Assembly: GCA_002150815.3 (NCBI GenBank)
Contig: NDFF03000033.1
Coordinates: 372,001 to 436,000 of the forward strand
Direction: 5' to 3'
Length of the DNA: 64,000 bases
DNA from: Grammothele lineata
Taxonomy: Eukaryota; Basidiomycota; Agaricomycetes; Polyporales; Polyporaceae
The position numbers and the translations under genes were made by a program. The notes below the pieces were generated by a model. It was given only the letters and a program-made list of their open reading frames with translations, was not told the DNA's origin and searched no databases. Below, piece by piece: positions 12,851 to 25,398 of the stretch. Each line of letters opens with the position of its first letter. Position 1 is the stretch's first letter.

Positions 12851-15029
12851 GGTCGGGGTCGGGGGCCGGTGCTGCAAGGGGGCCTGCTGTTGCCTTGGGT
12901 GCGAAGAGAGGTCCTCGTCGACGTCGCGTACTTCCCGGACGCGTTGGAGGGCAAGCCAAGCAGCGGGGAGCAACGGTACATCGCGCGGGGTTGGCGGCTG
13001 CTTTTATATGCGGCTTCATCCGCCGGCATTGTAGCATCGGACATCTTCCAGGGCCCACCGCGGCTTCTGGCTTTCAGGGCCTCCTTCTGCAACGGATCAT
13101 TTGATACAAAGCCCGTATTCGAAGGGCGGCGACACGGCGGTGGTGGGCCGCGCGGCGCGCTGGCCGTTACGCGAGGGCTACGCGATAAGTGGCGGCGGGT
13201 GAGTCTGCAGACGGAGGAATAGCAGGTCATGTTCCGCGACCGCACGTACTGACAGCTTCGCGTCACTGTCAGCGGAGTGGGCGTACGTACGCACCAAGCG
13301 TCCACATGGACGTGTGCACATGGTGCATCAGGGAGGATTGAGATCCCAAAATACATATGGAAGAGAGCCAAGTCGAGGAACGGGCGCATAAGAGTTCTTC
13401 TTCATGGTGACATCAACGTCGGAGCACGCTGGACGTTCTGAGGCGCCCTAGTACGATAGCATGGGTCATCTTCTTGCCTGAGAAGCAGGCTGTGTTGCAT
13501 CGGAGGCTGAGAAGCAGCGATAAGTGTAGCGCATGCGGAAGTCGGAGGAGGAATATGGGAGCTGATGGGGCGGGGCAACTCCATATGTACCATCACGGTA
13601 CTTCACTACTAGTGAAACGTCGGCACCGATGGATAGTATTTGACAACGTCACAGTCGTCTTACACGATGGTAGGTCGTAGGTCCATCTTCACGTGCAGTA
13701 TACATACGTATTGCCCATGCACGCGAGACAGTAACATCATAGCCGACCGTAACGCTAGTTAACGTCGTTGTACGTCGTGTCGATAGATTTCCGCAGAGGA
13801 CGGTTTTGAGCCCGTAGTCGGTTAGATTGACACGCATGGCGGCGGGCAATCCGCTCCACAGTATCGTCCGAGCGAAGGGGGTCGACGAAGGCAGATTGCC
13901 AGCGGAGTTCCGTCAAGGCTAGAACGTGGTAGACGAGAGATAGCTGAGAAGGCGGGGCGCGCATAGTTAACAGCAACCCACAAGGAACCCTGCTCTCGTG
14001 ACCGCTCGCTCGTCCCGATTAGTATGTAACAACAGCCGCCGTATCGGTGGTCGTGCGCCCCTGCAGCTGGCATAGATCTAGAGACTGGTCTCGTACCCAT
14101 CCGTATGGTGTCGCACCCCGGTGCGAATAAGTACTACGGGATGAATGGGGACGAAACCACTAGAGACGGCATAGCTTACCTCGCCGGACGACTACGACTC
14201 TGGGCGGCATACACTTAGGCGCATATATACCGCCACTTTTTTCAAATCTTAAGGGATTCGGAGAATGCATTTGACAGCTTAGTAGATTATATACCGACTT
14301 TCCCCTCCCCCATTACATGCCATGAAGGAGTCACGGATTTCGACGCATCGCGTTCTCAAATTTGCGACAATTGTACGATTCGTGTACTGCGCAAGGACTG
14401 CCGTCTAGTCGTCTGATGAGCATACACACCTTTGTCGCGTGGATACTTCTGCGTGGCAAGTCGGCATGACGCTGTTGTCCGATATGTACGCTCTCGCGTA
14501 TCAGCGACGTCGCGTGTGTTTGACTGGTGCATACAAGAGGGTAATTCGTACATAATTTTCTGGAAGGTTCAACGGCAGTGTGGCATGCAAGGTGGCTAAA
14601 ACCTTGGTGTCGCGATGCTTGACTTGAGCAAGGGTAATCCATCTGAAGTGACAGATGAGCAGTAGCGCGCCGATCGTCTCGGACGTACCATTGCGGAATT
14701 TGGCCGACGTTGTAGCTCCCGGAAGGGGAGGTTCGGGATGATAACATCAGCGTGCATTCGTCATAGGACTTTCGCCATTACATGTCGTTTCCGTAAGTAA
14801 AGGTGCACCGGGCATACGGCAGCCAATCAGCAGCAAAGGCAAATCAAGAGCGCAGTACAGTATCGAAGTCCATAAGCACACAAACATAGATATGCATACA
14901 ACAACCAAGCATCCGCAGCGTTCCATTATATCAGACACAAATTCCAGCCAGATATCATGGGTGAGAGATCACAGACAGTGGACGCCTACAACCAACCTAC
15001 ATGCGTCATCCAGTAGCCGTCGCAGCTAC
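12851..15029. other. Gene-poor intergenic stretch, nothing recognised
   Basis: About 2.2 kb between the S28 peptidase start and the coiled-coil gene stop. The first few hundred bases should be the peptidase promoter. The remaining frames are short, lack domain features and do not join by plausible splicing. No tRNA, known snRNA or transposon protein fragment was seen. Base composition is somewhat less GC-rich than in the genes. Confidence 0.5.
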
Positions 15030-17886
15030 TCAGCTGGCGTAGCTGGCGAACGACATGCTCGGCGAGGACGGCCGCCGGCGGTGCGCCTCCGGGTTGTACA
15101 CCGCGTTCGCACGCGTGTTCGCCATCGTGTGGGGGGACTGCACGCTCGCCAGATCCTCCGAGCTCGCGAGCCACGCCGCGTCGAGGTACGAGCCCGGGTC
15201 GTAGTGCTGGTACCCGCCCGACTTGCGTGACGTCTCACTGTTGATCGAGCTTGCGGATGGCACCCGATGGATCGGCGCCGGCCCTGTTGAGAGTGGCCGG
15301 TTCATGAATGCAGGCGTTGAGCCCGCGTGCATGCTCAAGCTCCGGTGGCGGTCCGCGGACGCGCGCGAGGACGGGCGATTCGGGTCGGGCTGCATGGATT
15401 GGCGGCTGGAGGCCCGGGATGGAGACCGTAGGACCTCAGGCACGATCGGTACTGCAGGACCTCTGCCATCCTGTCTTCTGTCGGCGGTCCTTCGGCTATC
15501 CGTGGACGGCTGGGCCGATGGTGGGCGTTCATCCACGTATGTGTTTGGATATCTGCCAGAGGGGGTTCTCGAGCGACTCATCGGATCGCCGTTTGCGCTC
15601 GAATAATCTGCGGATCCAGTCCTAGAATGCGGCCTGTCCAGAGAAGTTCCCGGATAATTGAGTCCAGGCGCGGAGTACCCAGGGACGGGTACAGGGGTAC
15701 GTCTCGGTGAAGGTGGTATCGCAATAGGATTTGCTGGGGGCGGCATGTCGTAGTAAGGTGACTGGGCACGGGGTGGCTGGGACGGCGAGCGGCCATAGCC
15801 AAGGTTCCCGGCCGCCACTGCAGGGTATCCTCTGGAGCGTGGTCGATCGGGCGTTGGAGTGCCTGGGGTGGTAGGACGGGCAGGGGGTAGATGATGACGC
15901 GACGAATCTGGAGATAGCATGCCATCGCGAAGGGACGAAGGAGATATGTTGGAGCCCGGCCCAGACTGCGGGAACGTTTATCAGGTCATGCGCTTGCCAA
16001 CGGATGTGTACGGAAGTAGAGAGGCCAACTTACCGGTGGTTCAATCCGGATGCTGACAGGGGTGGAAGACGAAGTGCGACGGTGAGTCCCGGAGCTGGTT
16101 CTTGAACCCAGATATGGGCGCTCACTGGAAGGCGGAGATTGAAGGGAATGGGAGCGACGGTGAGAGGGTCCTGGGCTAGGGGAAGCCGGCATGGTCATGG
16201 GGGGAGCACCGAGCGGCGACGGAGTGGTGATATGCGCAGGTCGATGAGGAGACACGAGCCTCTCTCGAGAAGACGAAGGATGACTCTGCAGCATAAGTGT
16301 CAATTAACCTCCCGGAACAAACAAAATGAAGAGTTTCTGACCGAACTGGCAGTAGATCGTCGCCATTGTTCCATCTGGTCTGGGTCAGAGTATCTCGGCT
16401 CATTCGCGATACGCTGATTATCCTCCCTGGTCCGCATCGGAATCATCTTCGGAGTGCCGCCATAATCGTCCGTCGAGATACTATCCCTGACTCGAGCCTC
16501 CATTCCTGGACTGTACTCCATTGAACTTGACACCTCAGGGATGGCGCTGAGGCCTGAGCTTCGCTCACGGATGCCTCTTGACACGGAGGTCGGGGCGCTC
16601 ACAAGGTCGAATTGTGATATTGTCGTAGAAGGGAGAGATTCCGCAACGGAACGAGGAGAGGCTCGAACCTTCTGGGCATACGCGTAATCGCGTGGCACAG
16701 TAGCTGGCCGCGGGCCATCGATCGAAGAAGTATTAGGCGGCCGGTACAATTCATGAGGCGGTGGCAGAGAAATGATATCGTCGGCGCCCTTGGTAGGAAT
16801 GTAGCCCTCCGGTGGAACGGGACGGGCAATGTGCTGAGGAGACGGAGGCGCGTTATGCACCGGACGGGGGCGAATGTCATCTTCCGGTTCTGAGATTGGC
16901 CACCCAGACGGCCCGCCTATTTGCGAACTTGACGTCAATGGTACGGATCGGAAGGTGGAAGGCGTCGTCATGTTTTCCTGGAAACGAGAACCCTGTACGC
17001 CAGCCGCGTACCCGTCTGCAGGGTCGGGAGCAGACTCTTGGAAGGTAGTGTCAAAGGAGGAAAGCGGCATGCTAGAGAGTGGTGTTGGTGTGGCTAAGTT
17101 CATCATGGAAATGCCGTCCAAAGGTTCCGTGCGTCCGGGGTCGCCCTGAGGCGCATTTGAAGTTTCTCCAATGATCGTGCTGAACGGTGGTAGACCAGCC
17201 GGGGGCACGTCGAATTGCGCGGCATCTGGAACCATGGCCCGGGCTTGTTGGTAGCCTCGCCTGATGCCTTCCTGATAACCTTCTTTCCTCCCCTCCTCAC
17301 GCGCCTTCATCATCAATTGCTCCTCCTTCAGTCTCCTGGCCGTCGAACGCGCCCGAGCGGCCGCCGCCTCCGCATTGTCACGCTGCGCCTCGATATCCTT
17401 GAGCAGATCCGAACCCCGAAGAATTTCTCGTTGCGCATTATCCAGCTGGACCTTGTACATCCGAAGTTCGGTATGTATGCGTTCATTCTCCTGCTGGGAC
17501 GTGACGCGCGCTTCGTTGACAATTTTAAACCGTTGGGCGAGCTCGAGCGCGCGTCGTTCGGCCTCCTGCGCGCGACGTGTCTCGCTGTCGAGTCTGTCTA
17601 GCGCCGCACGCAGGATCTTGCGGAGCTTCTTGGCCTCGAGACCCTCGTCTAGGGCATATCTGAGGAAGTCGCGCTGGGTGATGCTCCCGCGGTCAAACTT
17701 GCGTCGGGAAGAGGTATGCCGCCGATCATCAAGACTCTGCGGGGCGCCAGAGACTAGGGAAAGTTGGGAGTTGCGGGGATCGAGGGTCTGGCGGGGCTCA
17801 ACCACCTCATCGGGATCCTCTTCGAGTGGTATCACCTCGGGTTCGCTATCTGAGACATCCTCCTGGAGAGGTGAACTGCGACGCAT
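15030..17886 (-). CDS. Large coiled-coil and disordered protein of unknown function
   Basis: At least three exons on the minus strand. The first long exon (17886 to about 16320) gives an acidic start, then a coiled coil of about 130 residues rich in Glu, Arg, Ala and Leu (around LRKILRAALDRLDSETRRAQ to RRLKEEQLMMKAREEGRKEG), then long Ser/Pro-rich disorder. The following exons (about 16290-16030 and 15950-15030) are Ser/Pro/Arg-rich low complexity, ending FASYAS. I recognise no enzyme or binding domain; the layout suggests a scaffold or cytoskeleton-associated protein, but that is inference. The start is uncertain: an upstream ATG near 17974 opens a short frame reading MADPVTFRLSNSSDE that would need a 35-nt intron to join, so the ATG at 17886 is used. 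Confidence 0.75.
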
Positions 17887-18385
17887 CGGTGCCTGTAACG
17901 TACGTCTCAGACAACTCGACTACTCACTCATCTGAGCTGTTTGAGAGTCTAAACGTGACTGGGTCGGCCATGTTCAGCATGAAGTCGTCGTATATGGGGA
18001 GGGAGGAGGGATATCGTGGAGGGAGAGCTTATTAACAGAGTGTAAGGGCCCGTTTTGGGATACGACGGGTGTTCAACGTTCAGAGGACAGAGAGCGATAG
18101 TATACAATCCAAGAGTATGGCGCAAGATACAGCAGAAAGGGGTCTAGAGAAAAGCAGCAGAGGGCATGACGCAGACGACGCAAGACAAAAAGCTGGCCAA
18201 GGGAGAGGCCTTGGGAACGAGGCAGATCAAGCTCTGGCTCTCCGGGCGTTGTTTGCGGGGGCGCATCTGGGCGCCAGTTTTGCCTCCGCCGGCTGTGCGT
18301 CATCCGTCCCGGCGCCGCAGCGCCCGCCGCCGACGCCGTCCTCAACCTCGAGCTCGCCACGACAGGACACGACCGGCGCGGGTCC
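17887..18385. promoter_or_regulatory. Divergent promoter region between the coiled-coil gene and COQ10
   Basis: About 500 bp separating two genes that point away from each other. A possible non-annotated 5' exon of the coiled-coil gene (near 17974-17930, minus strand) lies inside it. No other feature is seen. Confidence 0.45.
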
Positions 18386-19199
18386 ATGGCGCTCCTCCAA
18401 AGCCTTGTCCACTGCACCCGCCCGCGGCTCGCCCGGTCGTTCATCACGCTCCCAGACCTCTCGTCCCTGTCCCCCTTCTCTGGCCAGGACGGGAACGACT
18501 CGGGCACCCAGGTCTATCACGAGCACAAGATATTCCCGTACGTGGCTGCTCCCCCGAATTGGCTCCGGCTGGCAGCCCGACTGAGGCAGCCCGACTCATC
18601 AGGTACTCACAAAGGCAGCTCTACGAGCTCGTCGCGGACGCAAATTCGTACCCGCGTTTCCTCCCTTTCTGCACCAATGCGCGCGTGCTGAACAAGAAAC
18701 CACACCCGTCCGACCCCGCTGGGCGTATAAACATGGACGTCGAGCTCACTGTCGGCTTTCTTTCGTTCACAGAGAGCTATGTGAGTAAAGTAACCCTGCG
18801 ACCATATGAGTCCGTTGAGGTCAGTCCACACGTAACCATCGCCTCACGGGGCCGAGCTCATGGCCCAGTGCTCCACAGGCTGTCGCCGCGTCATCCACAC
18901 CGTTGTTTAAGACGTTGGACACCGTGTGGCGATTCCAGCCTGCGTCTGCCCAATCGCCGCACCCGAAAGCGGGGTTACCCCCTGCCCCGGGTACGCGGGC
19001 CGTAGGCGAACCTGCAGTACCCGAGGCAGCAAGCTCTGGAGACGCGAAGCCGACCCTCGTAACTCTAGACCTCACGTTTGCCTTCGCGAATCCGGTCCAT
19101 GCGGCCGTTTCTGCAAGCGTCTTCGGCCAGGTGTCGAAGATGATGGTAAAAGCTTTTGAGGAGCGCTGCCTTGAGATCTACGGTCCGGGGAACACATAG
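18386..19199 (+). CDS. COQ10: Coenzyme Q-binding protein COQ10 (START-like, mitochondrial)
   Basis: Three exons give about 215 residues. Exon 1 encodes an Arg/Ser-bearing mitochondrial-type leader (MALLQSLVHCTRPRLARSF) and the strand VYHEHKIFPY. Exon 2 has the family core YSQRQLYELVADANSYPRFL and the VELTVGF strand. Exon 3 has the long amphipathic C-terminal helix after TFAFANPVHAAVSASVFGQ. Junctions: donor GTACGT near 18536 joining to 18602, and GTCAGT near 18820 joining to a CAG before 18881. COQ10 binds ubiquinone and is needed for efficient Q biosynthesis and respiration. An insert of about 40 Pro/Ala/Ser-rich residues interrupts the domain before the last strands, which is longer than the yeast protein. 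Confidence 0.92.
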
Positions 19200-22100
19200 A
19201 ACACTCGAGGCCTGCACTGGGACGATCTGTACACGTACATTGCTAGCTATATAGTCAGGGTCGCTCGTTGGATCGTTTTATACATTATCCTCACATAAGA
19301 GGAATGCGTACATCTCTTCCGGACTGGTTCGTAGTCGCAGCCGACAGATGGCTCGAAGTCGATGACGAGGAGATGACATGCCCGACCTTCCCAGACTCTG
19401 CCAAGCACAGTTCACGCGAAGCCGACTCCGCATGCGAGCCGTGTACGGCACAAGACCATTTTGAAGGTCCTACATGCACGAGTTGTTCAAGGTTCCGGGT
19501 GCCGCAGAGCACCCGTGAAGCACTTTCGCGGCGCGCGTGGGAGATGCACGTCAATTGTTTGTGTTATGTAGGGAAGATCCCCGTCGGGTGGGTCTATCGA
19601 ATCTCGAAACTCACACCACACAAGTTATAGAGTTTGTCAATGGAATCTAAGGAGCACGCAAGGCCTAAGTAATCGGAGTGGTACATGTACGCTACTTCGC
19701 CTCGGCAGATAGACCCCGTCTGTCCCAGCACCAAATTCAAAGTCGGCTACTACAGGGACGCCAGGCCGCACAATGCGCGAAGTATATTGGAACCGCTCTG
19801 TACCCGGACTCCGCAATGGCGTGCTTCCAGGGTTCCACTCGCAGACCACATCACAAGCTAGATGTCGATGCCGTCTGCAGAGAGAAATCAGCTGCACATC
19901 AGCGCCAAGAACTGTGGGCGTAGCATCGGCGGAGCAAGAGGGGTCGTGGCGCACGCACCTCCACGACATGGAAGATCCCCCAAGCTCATGCGCGTGCCTG
20001 CTTCCTTGCAGGCTGAGAGAGGAGCTCGGTGCAGGACGTGGGCGCGCGGGGCACGCACCACGTCCCGCAGGCGGACCGTCTGCTCCGCATGCGGACGCAC
20101 AGGGCGCGACGACTGCGCGGCAGTACGGATGCAGGCGGTGCGTTGCGGACCGGTAGATTCCAGGAACAGCAGAACAGTCGCGAAAACGAAAGGGTGTTAG
20201 CCGCGGGCAGGGCGGAATTATGAATGTGGGAGTGCGCTTACCCTGAACGAGGCCATCGAGCAGCCTTACAAGAAGCGGATGGTATGCGAAAGGACGTGAG
20301 GGAGCTTGTGCGTCTGGAGACTCGCACGCAGCCGTGCCGCGCCGCCCGATGGACCTGGAGGAGTCGCCACAATACGCCGCATTAGCGGGGCTGTAAGACA
20401 GGGAGCAGCGCGAAAAGACACTAACTTGGGACGGGGCGAGCGTTGCTTGTGGATGGGCCTCCCGGCCGGGGGCGAGGACAGGAGGGCCAGGATGGGGAGC
20501 CCCAACGGACAGGCGAGGTTTTTAAGGCTGAACGGTGCTGCGGAAGCGGCGTTTAGGGTGGTGTCCTATTGGTGGACAGATAGATGACGACGTGGTGCTT
20601 GCTGGTACCCTCAAGGGGCTACCCTACCAAGCATCATGATCGATAGTGGCCCCAATTCAGTTTAACGGGATTCCGGAAGCCCGCAATAACGGAATGTGTC
20701 CACTCTTGACGTGCGTACCGTCACGTATTTCTCCGACCCTGCAGTGGGGTACGCCTGTTTGATATCGTGCCTAGAGCGAGGCTCCCCCGCTGATCTCCCT
20801 TGGGGGTACCGTGATCTCCACGTAAGTTGACCCGCACGACGCGAAGACATGGAAGTGGACGGCCGATGTAGGCGTCGAGCCTGCGGAGTCGGAAACTTGG
20901 CCAGGGAAGAGCGCTTTGTCGCCCGTCGGCCATCCTGATTAACTGCTTCAAGCAATCCGGGTCGGTACGTCTATTAAGAGGTACTACAAATTAGAAGAAC
21001 TTCACGGAGACAGAAGCGGCCGTCCTTGAGAGCGGCGGGTCCAGGCAAAGAGAGGATGTCGAGTAGACGCACATTGCCAAATGCTCCTTGGGGACGATCG
21101 CCCACGCCTAGCCACCGACAGCTTCCCTGACAGGGCAGGCTCCGCGGTCGCCGGTGCAAGGGTTCGCCTTTCCTGGTTTTGCGCGTGTTCTGGCCACTTT
21201 ACCGACCGCCGAATGAAGCGGACACGGGGCGAGGATGCATATAGCAAAAAAGAACCCACGTTCCAGCCGCACCCACATTCCCGGCGTTGGCGCTTTGGCG
21301 AGTAGTGCACCCGCACACGAGGCCTGCGGGAAGAGGGTTCAGATTAATCGTGCGGGCGGGAACATCGGAATGGAAACCATGTGAAGGACCTACATTCTCG
21401 CCCTTTGGCCGGCCAGAGAGGCTCGGTCAGCGCGCTTCGCGCTTCGGCGGCACGGAAGCTAATCTGTTGGAAAGGTTTGCATGGAGCGTTTAGAGGTAGC
21501 GGGTATGCGGCAGCTGCTTAGCATACGCGGCTGGGCGGGTACCTCAAAGCTGGGGTCTATGCGATGTGAATGAGATCCCACACGACTCGTGTCTGTTGCG
21601 GGTCCGTGGTTCATGCTATCAAACCACCCAGTCGAATGAAATCACAAGGTGCATGGCGCCCGAGCGCGTTCACCTTGTTCTCGCACATAGTGCGCTGTAA
21701 GCCGGTCAATCATTTGCAGGAGGGAAGGGACACGCATTGGTCATACCTCAAATTCATTGGGCTATTATGGAGAAATGGCACGGTACCTCATGTAACTGCC
21801 ATGGACAAAGCCCGTCAAGCAATGCGGCCGGTCCCAAAAGAAGAATTCGGATACGTTACCACACAGATCGAGAGCCTTCTATTAATCAGTGGAGGTAGAG
21901 GTGCAGCAGGCCGGCTGTGAGAGGTACCTGAAAAGGCCATGCCAGATGTATGGCGAATTGGGTTTGTAGTCCGCAGAGGCGAAGTCTCCGTTGAATGGGA
22001 ACCCTGAGATAAAATTTCGCCTTCACCTTGTGGCTGGCTGCTGCGCCTTCATGCCTGCCAGTCGCCGACGAGCACGGGGATAGCAACGTTCCCGACGGTC

Positions 22101-22448
22101 ATGTACCAGGCGGATATGGCGGCCCAGAAACGGAGAGGTCCCCGATAGCGCGAGCAAATGACCCTGCGAGACGATCATTACAAATGAATGTTAATGAGTT
22201 ATCCAGCCAAGAACGAACTAGACTGACCAAACATTTACGCTGCTTATGTGCCCACCAAGCTGGCGGTCGCAAGTGATATCGCAGCTAAACTTATTCATAC
22301 ACGATGACAGATATAGCAGCTGATAAATAAGGCACAATATGTCGGTACAAGGCGTGGTACTATTCGCAGCCTAGTTGTTCTTCTTACACCGAACATCCTA
22401 CACACTTTGCATGGTATCGGAACGGTCGGGTGAGGTATCAAGGAGGAA
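19200..22448. other. 3.2-kb gene-poor stretch, nothing recognised
   Basis: Only short, unsupported open frames on both strands. The longest (19268-19630, plus, Cys-containing) has no recognised motif and starts 68 bases after the COQ10 stop, where 3' untranslated sequence is expected. No tRNA arms, 5S rRNA, snRNA core motifs or transposase and reverse-transcriptase motifs were seen. The right end contains the 3' flank of the CCHC gene. Confidence 0.45.
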
Positions 22449-23223
22449 TCAAGCCGCATAGTCAGCGTTCTCCGGGCAGTCACGGGCGATCTGAATCCAA
22501 TGAAGCCCGTCAGTACGAGCAAAAACACTCCGGATAAAGAGCAACGAACATGACCCTCCTGTTGGCATTTGTAGCAAGTCTTGTGCTTGTTAGGGTTGCC
22601 AACCGGGGCGCCCGAGTCTGCCACGGTCGTACCCGGGGCGGCGAGGCAGTCCCTGTGGCGATAGGTTTAGTGAATGCGGCGTGCGGGGTTTGAGGACGAC
22701 AGTGGCGTACCTAGCCATATGGTTGGGGCCTCCACAGCGGTAACACTTAACGGGAGGCAGGGTAGAGGTGTTAAGAGCACGTCCAGGAGGGGGCGCGCGG
22801 GAAGCGAAAGCTCCGCCAGCGCCGTTGGGGCAGGAGCGCGCAAAGTGTCCGAACCGGCCACAGTTCTGACAGAGGGTGTTTGCGTGTTTAGGGTGGTGTA
22901 CGACAGCGGTATCAGCGGCACAAAACTCACGTAGCACTTCTGACCGGAATTTTGGAGCCTAAGGGAGGGGCACTCGGCTTGGATATGGCCTACACCACCG
23001 CACGAATAACACTGCTTAGCAGCGACAGAGCGTGGGGAGGGGCAGGCGGCAGACTCATGCCCCGGCTGGCGACAGTTGTAGCAGAGACGCTGCTCCGACG
23101 AACAGTTTTCCGCAATATGCCCCACTACGATGGAAGACTGTTACCAAAAGGCGGGGGCGCAAGGAGAGCTCAACGTACAATTGCCGCACTTAAAACACCC
23201 CTTCCTACTGAACTGATACGCCA
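22449..23223 (-). CDS. GIS2: CCHC zinc-knuckle nucleic-acid-binding protein, Gis2/CNBP family
   Basis: Five exons rebuild a protein of about 185 residues with six CCHC knuckles (C-x2-C-x4-H-x4-C): CFKCGNLGHIAENC, CYNCRQPGHESAAC, CYSCGGVGHIQAEC, CYNCGRFGHFARSC, CYRCGGPNHMARDC and CYKCQQEGHIARDC. Several introns fall inside the knuckles. A Gly/Pro/Ala linker separates knuckles 4 and 5, as in fungal homologues. Members bind single-stranded G-rich RNA and DNA and associate with translating mRNAs (family knowledge). The start at 23223 gives MAYQFSRKG directly before the first knuckle. The stop follows PENADYAA. Retroviral-type gag knuckles were considered, but the count, spacing and linker fit CNBP. 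Confidence 0.95.
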
Positions 23224-25398
23224 TTCTGACCTGACTTCTCGACAAGATGCCTGAACCTGGGATAGGGGTTAGGGAGGGCACGGCACGGCACAATATTGTT
23301 ACGTACCTCGCTTCTTCCCGCAACCGACAAACCCAGCCTTTCCTTCCCTCCTCCTTCGTAAGGATAGGACTAAAGACGAGTGAGATGGCGATGGCGATAA
23401 ACAAGTTTGTCCGACTGCCGTCGTCCATCGCCCATCGCCTCGGCGGATTCAGGGCCGGCCCTTTCCTAATCCGGCATCTCGAATTTGTCGCCATCTCCTG
23501 TGCCCGTTGGATTGTCGTCAAGATGTTCACAGCTTGTTCCGTCCGTATTTTCCCTCCATTCAGCTGTCGCGTGCAACAGAATATAGGCTCTTCCGTTGGA
23601 TGCAAATTTTCTGCAATGTGTAAGTGACAGGGAGCGGGGCTGCTGCCACGAGGATCCTCGTGGCATTTCCTGCGCCCATGCACGCCTCCAAACACCGGGG
23701 GATGGCGTGCATTAGTGCGGCCCACAACCTCCCGGCGGAGCCCGTGTGTTCTCTGCCGTACTCGATTGCGCTGCTCCGGTCGCCCCGCATAATGAAACGT
23801 TACCCGCGGGCCTTCCGAGATCTCTGCTTTGCCCACAATGTCGTCTCTCCGTGCCAGAGACGTAACCAGACGAGGTGGTAAGTACCCAGTGACCTGGTTC
23901 GCCCGCTGCCCAATTCATTCCCACTGATTATCGCAAACAGGCTCCTACATCTAATATCGCCCGCCTGTCTCGCCTCCCTGTGGTGGACGAAAACGCTCGT
24001 CCTCCCCGATGTCCAATGAGGGACCTACATTAGTTTTCCTGATATCTTGATCTGAATCTCCGACCGCCCCCTTAAAAGCCTAGGGAGCTTTTTGCTTCCG
24101 CGCTGGGCGCATCTCTCTTTCCCCAGCGCACCCCAGTGCCCGGTATGTCCTTTCTGCCCTACCAGCCCCGTTGTGACGCTTACTTCTGCTCCCCGCCCCC
24201 CGTTCATGCGCAGTGGTTGCCCGGCACATCCCAGCGCCTTCCAGCGTACATCCGACCTCCGCCCACCTGCATCCATCGCGCTTCTTGTTGGGTTGAGCAT
24301 CCGGTTCGTTGAAGGTGTGTCATACTCATTCAGAGATAGGGTTTAGAGATTGAGTGCCGACGTCGCAGGATCGGCTACGAGCCTTCTGCGAAGCGGCATG
24401 TACATCCCAACAAGACGCGTAGTAACGAGCGCGCGAAGTGTGGGTTTATTCGTGGAAGGGCGGGCAACTTCGTCAATATGCTCATAGCAAGGCGACCTTT
24501 GTGCGTGTGATCTTCGCTCTCTGAGCGAGACCGTTTCCAATTGAAGACATCGGGTTCCAGGTGTCATGGGGCTGATTGCGTGGTAGAGCATTGGCGGGAT
24601 CTCCTCGAAGCCAGGACTTGCGACGGGTTGCACACTACTTGAACGGCAAGGTCATTTATCGATGTCCTACGTCATTGTATGGTCCAGACCGTGGTACCTG
24701 GCACCTCCGGCTTCCCATCACTATGCCTACCACTACAGTTGAAATGTATGCTCGCCGATGTTTGTGCTCGAAGAACGTGTCCTCGCCCCCATGCATTCTA
24801 GGAATCCTCTGCTTTAAACGTTCCGAGATTCCCAGATTCGCTCGAAGCACATAAAGCGCCATGTACGCTCAGACGGATATCTGGCGCACTCCGATAAGTT
24901 CTTGGCAACCTCTGTATTGATGGAGTTGAAATGGCGCCGAACTACTGAGGGATCAGGACTCGATGACTCGTCCGGGGATGCCTTGCGGCGCTCCGAATTG
25001 TCGGTCAATCCACCGGCTGGCCGGGGACCATGACGGTTGCTTGTACCTGGTGTATATCATATCGTTTTCGCGTGCATCTTTAAACGGCGATGAGAAGCAA
25101 TGCATTTTACGTACTACGTACGAGGCGTATGCTGGTCTACAAAGAAACTGGCGAAGACAAGTGTGCAACTGGGTACGCGTGTTGAACACGATAGTGTTTA
25201 TAGATCTTGCAAGCCACCACAGTGATATGTTCCCAGGGGAATTCCCGAGGGGTCGCTTATCTTAGCCTGCGGCTTACTTGGGCTTACTCATGCTAAACGG
25301 CACCCCGGCGTTCCACATCACTTATCTTGAGAGCTGTTGCGCGCACGAGCTGCCCAACTCCCCCTCTTGCCGCCGTGTCGCAATCGTCGAGAGCAAAG
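23224..25398. other. 2.2-kb divergent intergenic region, nothing recognised
   Basis: Lies between the starts of the CCHC protein gene (minus) and the aminotransferase gene (plus), so both promoters must be here. Small open frames occur on both strands without domain features. A non-coding leader exon for the CCHC gene is possible but cannot be shown. Confidence 0.45.

Noticed and set aside
11996..13222. A 408-codon plus-strand open frame
   Set aside because: It is antisense to the S28 peptidase exons, has no motif, and the minus strand carries clear catalytic and signal-peptide features.
19268..19630. A 120-codon Cys-containing plus-strand frame after COQ10
   Set aside because: No domain, no splice partner, and it sits where 3' untranslated sequence is expected; not supported as a gene.
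22449..23223. CCHC knuckles suggesting a retrotransposon gag
   Set aside because: Six knuckles with CNBP/Gis2 order and linker, no protease or reverse transcriptase nearby, and conserved intron structure point to a cellular gene.
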